Source: Rhizobiaceae bacterium (GTDB lineage: Bacteria; Pseudomonadota; Alphaproteobacteria; Rhizobiales; Rhizobiaceae). From it: a DNA stretch of 48,086 bases. The notes beneath the pieces are model-generated. The model worked only from the letters and a program-made list of their open reading frames with translations. It ran no database searches and was not told the DNA's origin. Position numbers and translations under genes: made by a program. Location: assembly GCA_023953775.1 (NCBI GenBank), contig JAMLJD010000027.1, forward strand, positions 1-48,086. The letters are read 5' to 3'. Of this stretch, positions 16,089 to 24,066 are shown in pieces. Positions within the stretch are counted from its first letter, which is position 1, and each line of letters starts with the position of its first letter.

Positions 16089-17159
16089 TCAGCGCTTGAA
16101 CATGTTCTGGATTTCTTCCTCCGGCAGGGTCGAGGGCACCCAGAATGAATCGTTCAGGTCCTCCCGATAGTAGTCCTTGAGCGTTTCGTTGGTGATCGGA
16201 GCCGGATCCGAGTAGTAGGATTTGTGCAGTGACTTGCCCTCAAGGAGCGCAACCGTCGCGCGCACCAGCGACGGACCGATTCCCGGAACGTAGATCGGTG
16301 CGATCGAGTCGAGATCGTTCTCGGTCCATATCCGCAGGAAGCCGTTATTGGCTTCGCCGGTCATCGGGACCAGTTCCTTCCCGGTATCCTTGAAGACATC
16401 GACGCAGGCGCGCGTCATGTCGGCCCCGGAAAACCAGATTGCGTCGACCGGCTGGCCAGAGAGCACGAGGTTCTCGCACAGTTGTTTGCCCTTCGTATAG
16501 TTCCAGTCGCCGAAGACCTCCGACCCGATCTTGATGTCGCTGCCCTCAAGTGCCTTTACGAGGCCATCATAGCGCAGCGTCTCTTCGACAACGCCGGCGA
16601 TGCCGCGAAACACCCAGATCGTCCCCTTCCCGTCCAGCTTGTTGACCAGCCATTCGCCGCCCGCTTTTCCGAACGCCTCGCCGCCGAGGTTTATTTCGAC
16701 CGCCGACGGCAGCAGCCCGTCTGTTGAGCCATAGGTTACGACGAGGATTCCGGCATCGACCGCCGCCTGAATCTGCTTCTGAACCGTCGGTGGGGCCATC
16801 GGCGCGACGATGATCGCATCAACTTTCCGCGCGATCAGATCTTCGAGGTCCGCCACCTGCTTCGTCGTCTGCCAGCCCGCCTCCGTGAAAACGAACTCCT
16901 TGATCTCACTGCTCTTGGCCGCTTCGAACTTGGTTTCATGGACCATCTGCACGATCCAGGTGTTGCCGAGGCCCGGGAAGGACATGCCGATCGTCCATGG
17001 ACCGTCCTTCTTGTATTGGTCTGGCTGGGTCATGTCGTCTGACGTCGGTGCGAGAAGGCCTTCTGGCAGGAGTTGCACGTCATCGCTCTGGGCACTTGCC
17101 CGGGCGATCACTGCACTGCCAAGCAGCGCCGCCAACGCAAACGCTTTCAGAATTTTCAT
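16089..17159 (-). CDS. Periplasmic sugar-binding protein (ABC type, Peripla_BP_4)
   Basis: A 356-residue exported protein with a signal peptide (about 1-23, ending RASA). The mature part has the ribose-binding-protein fold: WTIGMSFPGLGNTWIVQMVH at the first strand/ligand loop, ARKVDAIIVAPMAPPTVQKQ, and GILVVTYGSTDGLL before the second lobe. Conserved FPGLGNTW resembles binding proteins for rhamnose- or inositol-like sugars, but no specific sugar can be named. AGGGAGGAACC precedes the ATG. It is the first gene of the operon and lies directly downstream of a perfect palindromic operator at 17216-17238. Confidence 0.9.
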   Translation of the reverse strand: MKILKAFALAALLGSAVIARASAQSDDVQLLPEGLLAPTSDDMTQPDQYKKDGPWTIGMSFPGLGNTWIVQMVHETKFEAAKSSEIKEFVFTEAGWQTTKQVADLEDLIARKVDAIIVAPMAPPTVQKQIQAAVDAGILVVTYGSTDGLLPSAVEINLGGEAFGKAGGEWLVNKLDGKGTIWVFRGIAGVVEETLRYDGLVKALEGSDIKIGSEVFGDWNYTKGKQLCENLVLSGQPVDAIWFSGADMTRACVDVFKDTGKELVPMTGEANNGFLRIWTENDLDSIAPIYVPGIGPSLVRATVALLEGKSLHKSYYSDPAPITNETLKDYYREDLNDSFWVPSTLPEEEIQNMFKR

Positions 17160-17215
17160 GGATGGTTCCTCCCTAGCGAGCCCTGAATTGCCAAAAGCTC
17201 ATCACAGGCAGAGTA

Positions 17216-17238
17216 ATTTATCAAGCGCCTTGATAAAT
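17216..17238. promoter_or_regulatory. Perfect palindromic operator for the divergent ROK regulator
   Basis: TTTATCAAG (17217-17225) and CTTGATAAA (17229-17237) form perfect inverted arms around CGC; one more A:T pair extends it to 23 bases. The position, between the divergent transporter operon (start 17159) and the ROK gene (start 17342), and the AT-rich arms fit a NagC/XylR-type ROK repressor site controlling both directions. Binding is inferred. Confidence 0.75.
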
Positions 17239-17341
17239 AAATTTACTTGGTCCATGAGCCTTGATTCCACTGGTCGTTTCTGTCTGGTGGCAGATTATGT
17301 CGCCCACCCCGCAGCAGGCGCTAAGTGCGAAAGAAGGTGCA

Positions 17342-18508
17342 ATGGAAGTCGATCACGGAGGCGACGCCGCGAGGAGGCGTCCGCCACGTCAAAACGAGAG
17401 GATAGTCCTCTCATGTCTTCGCCGTTCCGGACTGGCATCCAAGCCCGACATCGCGAGACACATCTCGCTTTCGCCCCAGGCCGTCCACGGCATCGTGGAC
17501 GGTCTCGTCGGCGCGGGTCTCGTCGAACAGGGTGGCGTCCGCGATGGCAAGGTAGGCCATCCCTCCGCGCTCTACGCTATCCGTCCAGGCGGCGCCTATG
17601 GCGTCGGCGTCGAGATCGGCCGCAACAAAGTTGAAACGGCCTTGATCGATTTGACCGGCGAAGTTGTGTATCGGGGGCAGGCCGAACATCGCTCGCGGAA
17701 CGGACACGAGATTGCGGAAACGATCCTCTCGGCGACAAAGTCGGTCCTTGACCATGCGTCGCGATCAGGCATCGAAGAAGATCGCATCACAGGCGCCGGA
17801 ATCGTCGCCGCACTTGGCATCGAGGACGAATTAGCACTTATGGCCCCGCTCGAAGTGCTGATCTCAGTGTTTCGAAATGCTGCTATCACCTGCCAGGTAT
17901 TGGTCGACCGTCATGCGGTTGCCGAAACACTGCTTCTGGCGTCCGCCCCGGACACACCGTTGCCTGCAAATTTCATAGTCGTGACAGTGGGTGCCACGGT
18001 GGATGGCTGCGTCGTACTCGACGGGACGGTCAAGACTGGCCAGCTATCCCGAGGCAGCCACTTTCGGCAATTGCCAGTATCCGCCACAACTACACTGGGC
18101 GATATCGTCGGCTTCAACATTCTTGCCGATCGTCTTGGGGCGGAGCGAACCCTCGACCATTCGACGGAAGAGTTTTTCCGGGCGACCCAGGACAATCCCC
18201 ATGTCCTTGAGCGATGGCTAGAGGAAACAGCCGATGCGCTGCATATGGCGATCGGCGCAGCACATGCGTTGCACGATCTCCAGCAGGTCTATCTGAAAAT
18301 TGCACCCCCGGTATCGGTTGGCTCTGTGATTGCCGAGCGAATTAAAGCGCGACTTGGTTATGGATCGGTGGCATCGCGTATGCCGTTGGTGGAAGTGCTG
18401 CCGCAGACCCACCTCTCTCCGGCGGTACCTGCTGCCAACCTACCCCTTGTCAAGCTATTTTCGGGGGCTTCGGAAACGGAAGCACAAGACCGGCACCTCA
18501 TTATTTGA
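17342..18508 (+). CDS. ROK-family transcriptional regulator with degenerate sugar-kinase domain
   Basis: 388 residues. A winged helix-turn-helix at about 14-75 (RQNERIVLSCLRRSGLASKP, then PQAVHGIVDGLVGAGLVEQG) is followed by a ROK actin-like domain. Active ROK kinases have an END catalytic triplet, a GTGIGGG phosphate loop and a CxCGxxGC zinc motif; here the corresponding regions read VDRHA, GATVDG and no cysteine cluster at all. It is therefore a pure sensor. The ATG at 17342 follows AAGAAGG; an in-frame ATG at 17297 is possible but has a poorer site. Divergence from the sugar transporter operon across the palindrome makes it the likely repressor. Confidence 0.85.
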   Translation: MEVDHGGDAARRRPPRQNERIVLSCLRRSGLASKPDIARHISLSPQAVHGIVDGLVGAGLVEQGGVRDGKVGHPSALYAIRPGGAYGVGVEIGRNKVETALIDLTGEVVYRGQAEHRSRNGHEIAETILSATKSVLDHASRSGIEEDRITGAGIVAALGIEDELALMAPLEVLISVFRNAAITCQVLVDRHAVAETLLLASAPDTPLPANFIVVTVGATVDGCVVLDGTVKTGQLSRGSHFRQLPVSATTTLGDIVGFNILADRLGAERTLDHSTEEFFRATQDNPHVLERWLEETADALHMAIGAAHALHDLQQVYLKIAPPVSVGSVIAERIKARLGYGSVASRMPLVEVLPQTHLSPAVPAANLPLVKLFSGASETEAQDRHLII

Positions 18509-18598
18509 ACCCGAAACGAAACATCTCGCGCGAAATCCGAAAATAATTCTGGTCTTTTGGCCGATGGCGGCATTATCGTTCGCGCTGGAGGATTTCGC

Positions 18599-19555
18599 AT
18601 GATCGTGAGGGAGGAGAGCTTCGCGATCCTGGCGCATGATGGCGCCACGATCCCGATTCACCGCTGGCAAAAGCACTATGGCGCCCGCGCGGTCATTGTC
18701 ATTTCGCATGGCCTCGGAGAACACGCTCTTCGTTATCGCCCGGCGGCGAAACTTCTCGCCGAATATGATTACGCGGTCTATTCCAACGACCATCGCGGAC
18801 ATGGATTTGCGGTGACGAAGCCCGAATTGCTTGGCGAATTTGGCGACGGCGGTTTTGCACGTGTGGTCGAGGACATGAGCCAGGTTATCTTCTTCGCGGC
18901 GACCCAGCATCCTAGCGCGCCGATTTTCCTGCTTGGCCACAGCATGGGATCCTATGCAGCACAGCTCTATATCCTCGACAACAGCACCAATCTGGCAGGC
19001 GTCGCACTGACAGGCGGTTCAGCAATGGACCTGCGCTATCGCGGCCTCGTGACGGATGGTCTTATGAAAAACGATGGCAACGCGGTGTTGAATCGCGACC
19101 CTCGAAATTTCGACTGGCTGAGCCGTGACCGCGCCGTCGTTGCAAGTTATCTCGACGATCCGCTGTGCGGCTTTACGCCCTCGACGACCACCCGAAAGAC
19201 AATATTCTCGGTCGCCCCAAGGCTCCGCAATTCGGATGAGCTGAATCTCATCCGCAAGGACTTGCCGCTCTACATGTTCACCGGAGAGATGGACCCCGTG
19301 AACGGCTATGTCCGCTATTTCGAGGTGCTGATGGGCCGCTATAAGTCCGCTGGGCTCAGCAATGTGAACGCAAGAATCTACAAGGGCGCCCGGCACGAAA
19401 CGCTCAACGAGCTGAATCGCACGGAAGTTGTCGACGACCTCGTCTCCTGGATCGAAGCTAACCGTGTCCAGACGAAATCGCGCCCGGCTCTTGGAGGCAC
19501 AAGAAGCAACCCGTACCAACGAACGCGTGAAATGCGAAGTGGCTTCTCGTCGTAA
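18599..19555 (+). CDS. Alpha/beta hydrolase (monoacylglycerol lipase/serine aminopeptidase S33-like)
   Basis: 318 residues. VIVISHGLGEHALRY (32-46) gives the HG oxyanion loop, GHSMGS holds S115, GEMDPVNG supplies D232 and KGARHETLNE the base H266; RWQ near 22-24 and YSNDHRGHG are typical of the Hydrolase_4 (monoacylglycerol lipase) group. It follows the ROK gene by 90 bases on the same strand, with GGAGG eight bases before the ATG. It is the second alpha/beta hydrolase bordering the sugar transporter, suggesting the imported molecule carries an ester. Substrate not determinable. Confidence 0.85.
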   Translation: MIVREESFAILAHDGATIPIHRWQKHYGARAVIVISHGLGEHALRYRPAAKLLAEYDYAVYSNDHRGHGFAVTKPELLGEFGDGGFARVVEDMSQVIFFAATQHPSAPIFLLGHSMGSYAAQLYILDNSTNLAGVALTGGSAMDLRYRGLVTDGLMKNDGNAVLNRDPRNFDWLSRDRAVVASYLDDPLCGFTPSTTTRKTIFSVAPRLRNSDELNLIRKDLPLYMFTGEMDPVNGYVRYFEVLMGRYKSAGLSNVNARIYKGARHETLNELNRTEVVDDLVSWIEANRVQTKSRPALGGTRSNPYQRTREMRSGFSS

Positions 19556-19719
19556 CAGTTGCTCGATCACACGATGTTTGGCGTATTGCGTCGCAATCAA
19601 CGTGAGATGAGAGAATTTTGGACGCCGGTCCCACGCCCTCTGGTCGCCGCTACCCTCCGCCATATTCCGCCGACCACTGCGCGACCGCAAGTGACGCGAT
19701 GACCCGCCTCCCTGCCACG

Positions 19720-19749
19720 CGCCTGCCCGGCCGGGTTTGAAGACAGGCG
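19720..19749. terminator. Hairpin between convergent genes
   Basis: CGCCTG (19720-19725) pairs with CAGGCG (19744-19749) around an inner CCCGGCCGGG palindrome, in the gap between the plus-strand hydrolase (ends 19555) and the minus-strand MarR gene (ends 19766). No strong T-run follows, so it is only a possible bidirectional terminator. The rest of the 210-base gap shows nothing. Confidence 0.3.
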
Positions 19750-19765
19750 GTGGCGTGCGGCATCC

Positions 19766-20182
19766 CTAGGTGCCGACGCGTCCGAGGAGTTCCAGCAGCA
19801 TGGATCGTTCCTCCGAATTAAGGCGCTCGAATACCTTGTCCTGGACGTCCGCGATTACGAGAGACAACCGCACTTCGGCTTTCCGGCCCTCTTCGGTCAG
19901 CGAAACCAGCATTCTGCGACCATGTTCAGGGTCCGCTTTCCGTGTCACGAGACCGCGAGCCTCAAGCGCCCGGACCGTCACGGTCACGTCTCGCGGATCA
20001 AGCGCCGCGGCACTCCCGAGAGCGACCTGGCTCAATTCGCCGCGATCCGCCAGTGCGGCAATGCAGCGATACTCGTAGCCGTTGACCCCGGCCTCGGTAA
20101 GTTTCTGGTGCAATGCCTGATGCGATCGCGTTGCAGCCGAGCTCAGTATCCAGGTCGGGAGCGATGCGAGCGGTAGAGACAT
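19766..20182 (-). CDS. MarR-family transcriptional regulator
   Basis: A 138-residue winged-helix regulator. The core runs GYEYRCIAALADRGELSQVA, ALDPRDVTVTVRALEARGLV (recognition helix), then the wing RKADPEHGRRMLVSLTEEGR, whose Asp and Arg pair is the family mark. N- and C-terminal helices form the dimer interface. The ATG at 20182 is chosen because earlier starts run into the operator region. It is divergent from a second MarR-like gene at 20248 with two matching palindromes between them, so autoregulation and control of the neighbour are likely. Ligand unknown. Confidence 0.88.
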   Translation of the reverse strand: MSLPLASLPTWILSSAATRSHQALHQKLTEAGVNGYEYRCIAALADRGELSQVALGSAAALDPRDVTVTVRALEARGLVTRKADPEHGRRMLVSLTEEGRKAEVRLSLVIADVQDKVFERLNSEERSMLLELLGRVGT

Positions 20183-20194
20183 CTCTGTTGCCTT

Positions 20195-20233
20195 ATGTTG
20201 GTGATACCAATAATATCTTGGCTGCACCAACAT
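20195..20233. promoter_or_regulatory. Double palindrome operator between divergent MarR genes
   Basis: Two 13-base palindromes, TTGGTGATACCAA (20198-20210) and TTGGCTGCACCAA (20218-20230), have centres exactly 20 bases apart, two helical turns. Their outer edges also form a perfect 9-base inverted repeat, ATGTTGGTG (20195-20203) with CACCAACAT (20225-20233). The arrangement suits two MarR dimers on one DNA face. AT-rich CAATAATATC between them may supply promoter elements. Confidence 0.65.
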
Positions 20234-20247
20234 TATAGGAGAGAAAG

Positions 20248-20664
20248 ATGGGAACCGCACGCCCCTTGCCGACAGTAATCGGACCGACGGAGAACGCGTT
20301 GCGGGCGTTGCTCGCCAGGGTTCTGTCGACGACCCGGATCCGGACCTATTCGGCCTGGGTCGTCATGAACATTGTGGACAGCTCTGATGACGCGGCCGAG
20401 GGTTCGCGCCACATGATCGCCGACGCCCTCAAAGCCGGCCTGGACGACGTTGACCGACTGCTCTCCCAGCTTGCCACCGCCGGCTTGGTTGGCAATGACG
20501 GCCTGCTGACGCCTCTTGGCCAATCCGAATTGTCCGCCGGGCGGAAGGCCGTCTCCTCCGTAACGACGCGTCTGATTGACGGGATCAGCGATGAGGATCA
20601 AGCAACCGCGCGGCTGGTTCTCGACCATGTTCGTCGCAAGGCGGAAGAGCAGTTGCAGCTGTGA
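20248..20664 (+). CDS. MarR-like small protein, probably without a functional DNA-binding wing
   Basis: 138 residues, the same length as the divergent MarR protein. The N-terminal segment LRALLARVLSTTRIRTYSAW and the C-terminal LTPLGQ...ISDEDQATARLVLDHV resemble the dimerization helices of MarR proteins, and GLDDVDRLLSQLATAGLV resembles the end of the recognition region. The wing with its Asp-Arg signature (D-x-R-x4-V-x-LT) is missing: only NDGLLTPLG remains. It may still bind DNA weakly, or act as a partner or target of the neighbour. AGGAGAGAAAG precedes the ATG. Function not established. Confidence 0.6.
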   Translation: MGTARPLPTVIGPTENALRALLARVLSTTRIRTYSAWVVMNIVDSSDDAAEGSRHMIADALKAGLDDVDRLLSQLATAGLVGNDGLLTPLGQSELSAGRKAVSSVTTRLIDGISDEDQATARLVLDHVRRKAEEQLQL

Positions 20665-20705
20665 TCGTCGCGGCCGCCCCCGCCCAAAGGCACAGCCTGG
20701 CCGCT

Positions 20706-21374
20706 TCAGCGCCGCGCGACGAAGCGCAGCACCGTCTCGGCCACCTGCGCCTTGAGGCCCGCCTGGCCCGCTTCGGTATAAAGGTCCTGCCCGAACAGCA
20801 ATGAAAAGCTGACGCGGTTCGACACGTTGAAGAACGACAGCGCCGAGATCTGCCAGTGGATCGCCAACGGCGTCAGGTCCGGCCGGAAGTCGCCTGACGC
20901 CACGCCCTTGCGGTAAATGCCCTCGATGCGGGAGATGGCGGTCTCGTTAAGCTTCCGGATCACCTCGGAGTGCTTCAGATAGTCGCCGTGGTGGATATTC
21001 TCGATCATCACCAGGCGGATGAAGCTCGGATGGTCGCGATGGTGGTCGAAGGTGAACTCGGTCAGCGTGCGCAGCGCCGCGACGGGTTCTAGATCGGCGA
21101 GATGCAGGTTCTCTTCGCCGGCGCGGACCTGCCGATAGGCCTCTTCCAGAACGTCTCGATAAAGACCGTCCTTGTCGCCGAAATAATAATAGATCATGCG
21201 CTTCGACGTGCGCGTCTTCGCCGCGATCTCGTCGATCCGCGCGCCCGAAAGACCATTCTCCGCGAACTCGTTCATCGCCACGACGAGAATGTCGCGGCGA
21301 ACGCCCTCGGGGTCCTGCTTCCACCGCGTCCGTCGGTTGGCGCCCGCCTCTGCGGAATCTCTCACGGCATCCAT
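20706..21374 (-). CDS. TetR-family transcriptional regulator
   Basis: 222 residues. The N-terminal helix-turn-helix (about 23-70) reads ILVVAMNEFAENGLSGARID then IAAKTRTSKRMIYYYFGDKD, the strongest form of the TetR signature. The C-terminal ligand domain resembles the TetR_C group seen near aromatic and shikimate catabolic genes. The ATG at 21374 is chosen over a TTG 18 bases upstream. It is divergent from the shikimate-type operon at 21495 with paired repeats between them, so it is the likely repressor; the inducer could be a pathway intermediate. Confidence 0.88.
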   Translation of the reverse strand: MDAVRDSAEAGANRRTRWKQDPEGVRRDILVVAMNEFAENGLSGARIDEIAAKTRTSKRMIYYYFGDKDGLYRDVLEEAYRQVRAGEENLHLADLEPVAALRTLTEFTFDHHRDHPSFIRLVMIENIHHGDYLKHSEVIRKLNETAISRIEGIYRKGVASGDFRPDLTPLAIHWQISALSFFNVSNRVSFSLLFGQDLYTEAGQAGLKAQVAETVLRFVARR

Positions 21375-21417
21375 GCCCCTGTTTAGCGCCAATACGATGC
21401 GCCTGCCAACGTCATTT

Positions 21418-21469
21418 TTAACTAGTTAGTACAAAACAGTTGACAAATTAACCAGACGGTACATAACTG
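21418..21469. promoter_or_regulatory. Promoter and paired repeats between TetR gene and shikimate operon
   Basis: TTAACTAGTTAGTACAAAAC (repeat start 21418) recurs as TTAACCAGACGGTACATAAC (repeat start 21448). Each repeat is 22 bases, 16 of 22 identical, with starts exactly 30 bases apart (three turns). Between and over them lies a plus-strand promoter: TTGACA at 21440-21445, a 16-base spacer and CATAAC at 21462-21467. The layout fits TetR-type repression of the gene at 21495. Confidence 0.6.
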
Positions 21470-21494
21470 CCCGCAACGAACGGGGAGGAAGCCG

Positions 21495-22406
21495 TTGGGC
21501 ATCGGTGCGGTCGCACGGACGATTGAGGGATTGGAGCGGGCGCCGGCGGGCGGCTCCGTCCTTGCCGGCCTGCTCGGCCACGGGATCCGCCTGTCGCGAT
21601 CCCCGGCCATGCACGAAGCCGAAGGCGCCGCCCAGGGCCTGGCCTACATCTACCGCCTGCTCGACACCGCGGAGATCGAAGCGGAAGTCTCGGTCGCCGA
21701 GATGCTGCGCGCGGCGGAATTGTGCGGCTTCTCCGGGCTGAACGTCACCTACCCCTACAAGGTCGAGGTGATCGCTCATCTCGACGAACTGTCGCCTGCC
21801 GCGCGTGCCGTCGGCGCCGTCAACACGGTGGTGTTCGCGGACGGAAAGCGCCGCGGCCACAACACCGACCTGTGGGGCTTTTCCGAGGCCTTCCGGCGCG
21901 GGATGCCGCAGGCGAAGCGCGACCGTGTCCTCCAGCTCGGCGCCGGCGGTGCCGGGGCGGCGGTCGCCCACGCGCTCGCCGAGAGCGGCGTCGGGAAATT
22001 GCTGATCGTCGACAAGGACATGGCCAAGGCCGAAGCGCTCGCGGCCAGGATCGTCGCGGCCCATGGCGCCGGCCGCGCCGAGGCTGTGCCAGGGCTCCAG
22101 GCACCGGTCGCCGGCGACGTGGACGGTCTCGTCAACACTACGCCGGTGGGTATGGCCTCGGTGCCGGGAACGCCGGTGCCGCCGGAGTTTGTGACGCCGC
22201 ATCTGTGGGTCGCCGACATCGTCTACTTTCCGCTCGAAACCGAGCTCCTGCGGATCGCCCGCGCCAAGGGCTGCCAGGTTCTGCCGGGGTCGAGCATGGC
22301 GGTGTTCCAGGCCGTGCGCGCCTTCCAGCATTTCACTGGGCTGGCACCCGACGAAGGCCGGATGGAGGCCGCATTCAACGCATTCGACGAAGATGGTCCC
22401 GGCTAA
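21495..22406 (+). CDS. Shikimate/quinate dehydrogenase (catabolic AroE-type)
   Basis: 303 residues, starting with TTG seven bases after GGGGAGG. Substrate domain: GLLGHGIRLSRSPAMHEAEG with the SRSP motif, NVTYPYK with the catalytic Lys, and HNTDLWGF with the catalytic Asp. Cofactor domain: a Rossmann loop QLGAGGAGAAVAHAL (about 147-161). The segment MHEAEGAAQGLAYIYRLLD is typical of the alphaproteobacterial type found beside QuiC dehydratases, so it probably oxidises shikimate to 3-dehydroshikimate (or quinate to dehydroquinate) for catabolism and is not the biosynthetic AroE. It heads the TetR-controlled operon. Confidence 0.87.
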   Translation: MGIGAVARTIEGLERAPAGGSVLAGLLGHGIRLSRSPAMHEAEGAAQGLAYIYRLLDTAEIEAEVSVAEMLRAAELCGFSGLNVTYPYKVEVIAHLDELSPAARAVGAVNTVVFADGKRRGHNTDLWGFSEAFRRGMPQAKRDRVLQLGAGGAGAAVAHALAESGVGKLLIVDKDMAKAEALAARIVAAHGAGRAEAVPGLQAPVAGDVDGLVNTTPVGMASVPGTPVPPEFVTPHLWVADIVYFPLETELLRIARAKGCQVLPGSSMAVFQAVRAFQHFTGLAPDEGRMEAAFNAFDEDGPG

Positions 22407-22494
22407 CGGGATCCGGCAAACCCGGCGCGCAGGACGCGACGCCGGAACAAGGTCAGCGGCCGGTGGCCGCTACCGCGCAAAAAGGGAGGTATCC

Positions 22495-23487
22495 ATGCGC
22501 AATACAATGAAGGCTCTGGCCAACGGCACGGCCGCCATAGCGATCACGCTGGCGGCGACCGCATCGCCCGTATGGGCGCAGGACAAGGTCGAACTGGTCT
22601 ATTCCGACACGGTGCCGGAGACCGACATCCGCACCACGACGCTCCGCAAGGAGTTTGGCGAGTGCCTCGGTGACGGTTTCGACTTCAAGTCGTACCACGG
22701 CGCGACCCTGTTCAAGCAGGGCACCGAGCTCACCGCGATGCAGCGCGGCAATCTCGACATGGGATCGCTGGCCATCTTCGACTTCTACAACCAGGTTCCG
22801 CACACGACGCTTCTCGGCACGGCCTATCTGTTCCGCAACTATGATCACATGCGCGCCGTTATGGACGGCGACGTACTTGCCGATCTGTATGCGGAGATCG
22901 AGGAGAAGGCGAAGGTCAAGATCCTGGCAAACCCGTATATCGGCACGCGCCACGTCAACATCAAAGGCGACAAGAAGACCATGACGCCGGCCGACCTGAA
23001 CGGCGTGAAACTGCGCATGCCGGGTGGCGAAGGCTGGCAGTTCGTCGGCGAGGCCCTTGGCGCCAACCCGACCCCCCTCGCCTTCACCGAGGTCTATACC
23101 GCGCTGCAGACCGGCGCGATCGACGGCCAGGACAACCCGCTGCCGGCCGACAAGGCGATGAAGTTCTACGAGGTGACGGACCAGATCATCCTCACCGGCC
23201 ATCTGATCGCCAACAACCAGTTCACGATCTCGCTGGCCAAGTGGAATTCGCTGAACGAGGAACAGCAGGGCAAGGTCAAGGAATGCGCGATGCAGTTCCA
23301 GAACGCGCTCGACAAGATCACGCTGGACCAGGAAGCCGAGCTGGTCGATTTCTTCAAGGGTGAAGGCCTCGACGTCTACGAGCCCGACAAGGAAGCGTTC
23401 CGCTCGCACGTGCTCGACGCCTACAAGAACTCGAAATACTCCGCCGAATGGCCGGAAGGCCTGCTCGACAAGATCGACGCGCTCTGA
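22495..23487 (+). CDS. TRAP transporter substrate-binding protein (DctP family)
   Basis: A 330-residue periplasmic protein with a Sec signal peptide (about 1-26, cleavage after VWA). The DctP fold is seen in TLFKQGTELTAMQRGNLDMG, the KLRMPGGEGWQFVGEALGAN segment containing the carboxylate-binding Arg, and TALQTGAIDGQDNPL. AAGGGAGG lies before the ATG at 22495. Position between shikimate dehydrogenase and the membrane subunits argues for capture of shikimate, quinate or a related cyclic hydroxy acid. A perfect hairpin follows the stop. Confidence 0.9.
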   Translation: MRNTMKALANGTAAIAITLAATASPVWAQDKVELVYSDTVPETDIRTTTLRKEFGECLGDGFDFKSYHGATLFKQGTELTAMQRGNLDMGSLAIFDFYNQVPHTTLLGTAYLFRNYDHMRAVMDGDVLADLYAEIEEKAKVKILANPYIGTRHVNIKGDKKTMTPADLNGVKLRMPGGEGWQFVGEALGANPTPLAFTEVYTALQTGAIDGQDNPLPADKAMKFYEVTDQIILTGHLIANNQFTISLAKWNSLNEEQQGKVKECAMQFQNALDKITLDQEAELVDFFKGEGLDVYEPDKEAFRSHVLDAYKNSKYSAEWPEGLLDKIDAL

Positions 23488-23495
23488 TCGTATTT

Positions 23496-23523
23496 CGGCC
23501 CGGCGGACCGCTCCGCCGGGCCG
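23496..23523 (+). terminator. Strong intercistronic hairpin after the DctP gene
   Basis: CGGCCCGGCGGA (23496-23507) pairs perfectly with TCCGCCGGGCCG (23512-23523) around a CCGC loop, nine bases after the binding-protein stop. There is no T-run, so it probably stabilises or partly ends the transcript so that the binding protein is made in excess of the membrane subunits. Confidence 0.7.
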
Positions 23524-23544
23524 GCTATCCACAAGAGACCGGAC

Positions 23545-24066
23545 ATGCATCGGCTGTCGAACATCAGGGATTGGCTCGGCCGCCGCGCCGAGGAAGTGCT
23601 GGCCCTCGTGCTGGCCAGCCTCTTCATCACCTTTCTCATCCAGATCGTGTTCCGCTACGTCCTGAACCTGCCGCTGGGATGGACGATCGAATACGTCTCG
23701 ATCGCCTGGCTGTGGGGCATCCTGTTCGGCTACGCCTTCGTCGTGCGCGATGTGGAGATCATCCGTCTCGACCTCATTTACGGCGCGGTGCCCACGGCGG
23801 TCCGCCGGGCCATGGATGTTTTCACCGGCCTCGTCTGCGCGGGGATATTCCTGTGGTCGCTGCCAAAGGTCTGGGACTACGTGACCTTCATGGAGATCGA
23901 ACGGACCGCCTATATGCGCATCCGCTTCGATTACGTCTTCGCCATCTACATCCCCTTCGCGATCTGGGTGTCGCTTCGCTGCCTGCTCGACGTCTGGCAC
24001 GCGATACGCGGTATCCATCCGAAATACATTGTCGGCGCGTCCGCCGCAGGTCACGACTATGACTGA
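23545..24066 (+). CDS. TRAP transporter small permease (DctQ)
   Basis: 173 residues with four membrane helices at about 14-35, 45-66, 89-109 and 131-152. FRYVLNLPLGWTIEYVSIAW near 33-52 and the following VVRDVEIIRLDLIY fit the DctQ family. It pairs with the large permease whose start lies eight bases inside this gene's end, so the two are translationally coupled. The protein is needed for assembly of the QM complex. Confidence 0.9.
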   Translation: MHRLSNIRDWLGRRAEEVLALVLASLFITFLIQIVFRYVLNLPLGWTIEYVSIAWLWGILFGYAFVVRDVEIIRLDLIYGAVPTAVRRAMDVFTGLVCAGIFLWSLPKVWDYVTFMEIERTAYMRIRFDYVFAIYIPFAIWVSLRCLLDVWHAIRGIHPKYIVGASAAGHDYD

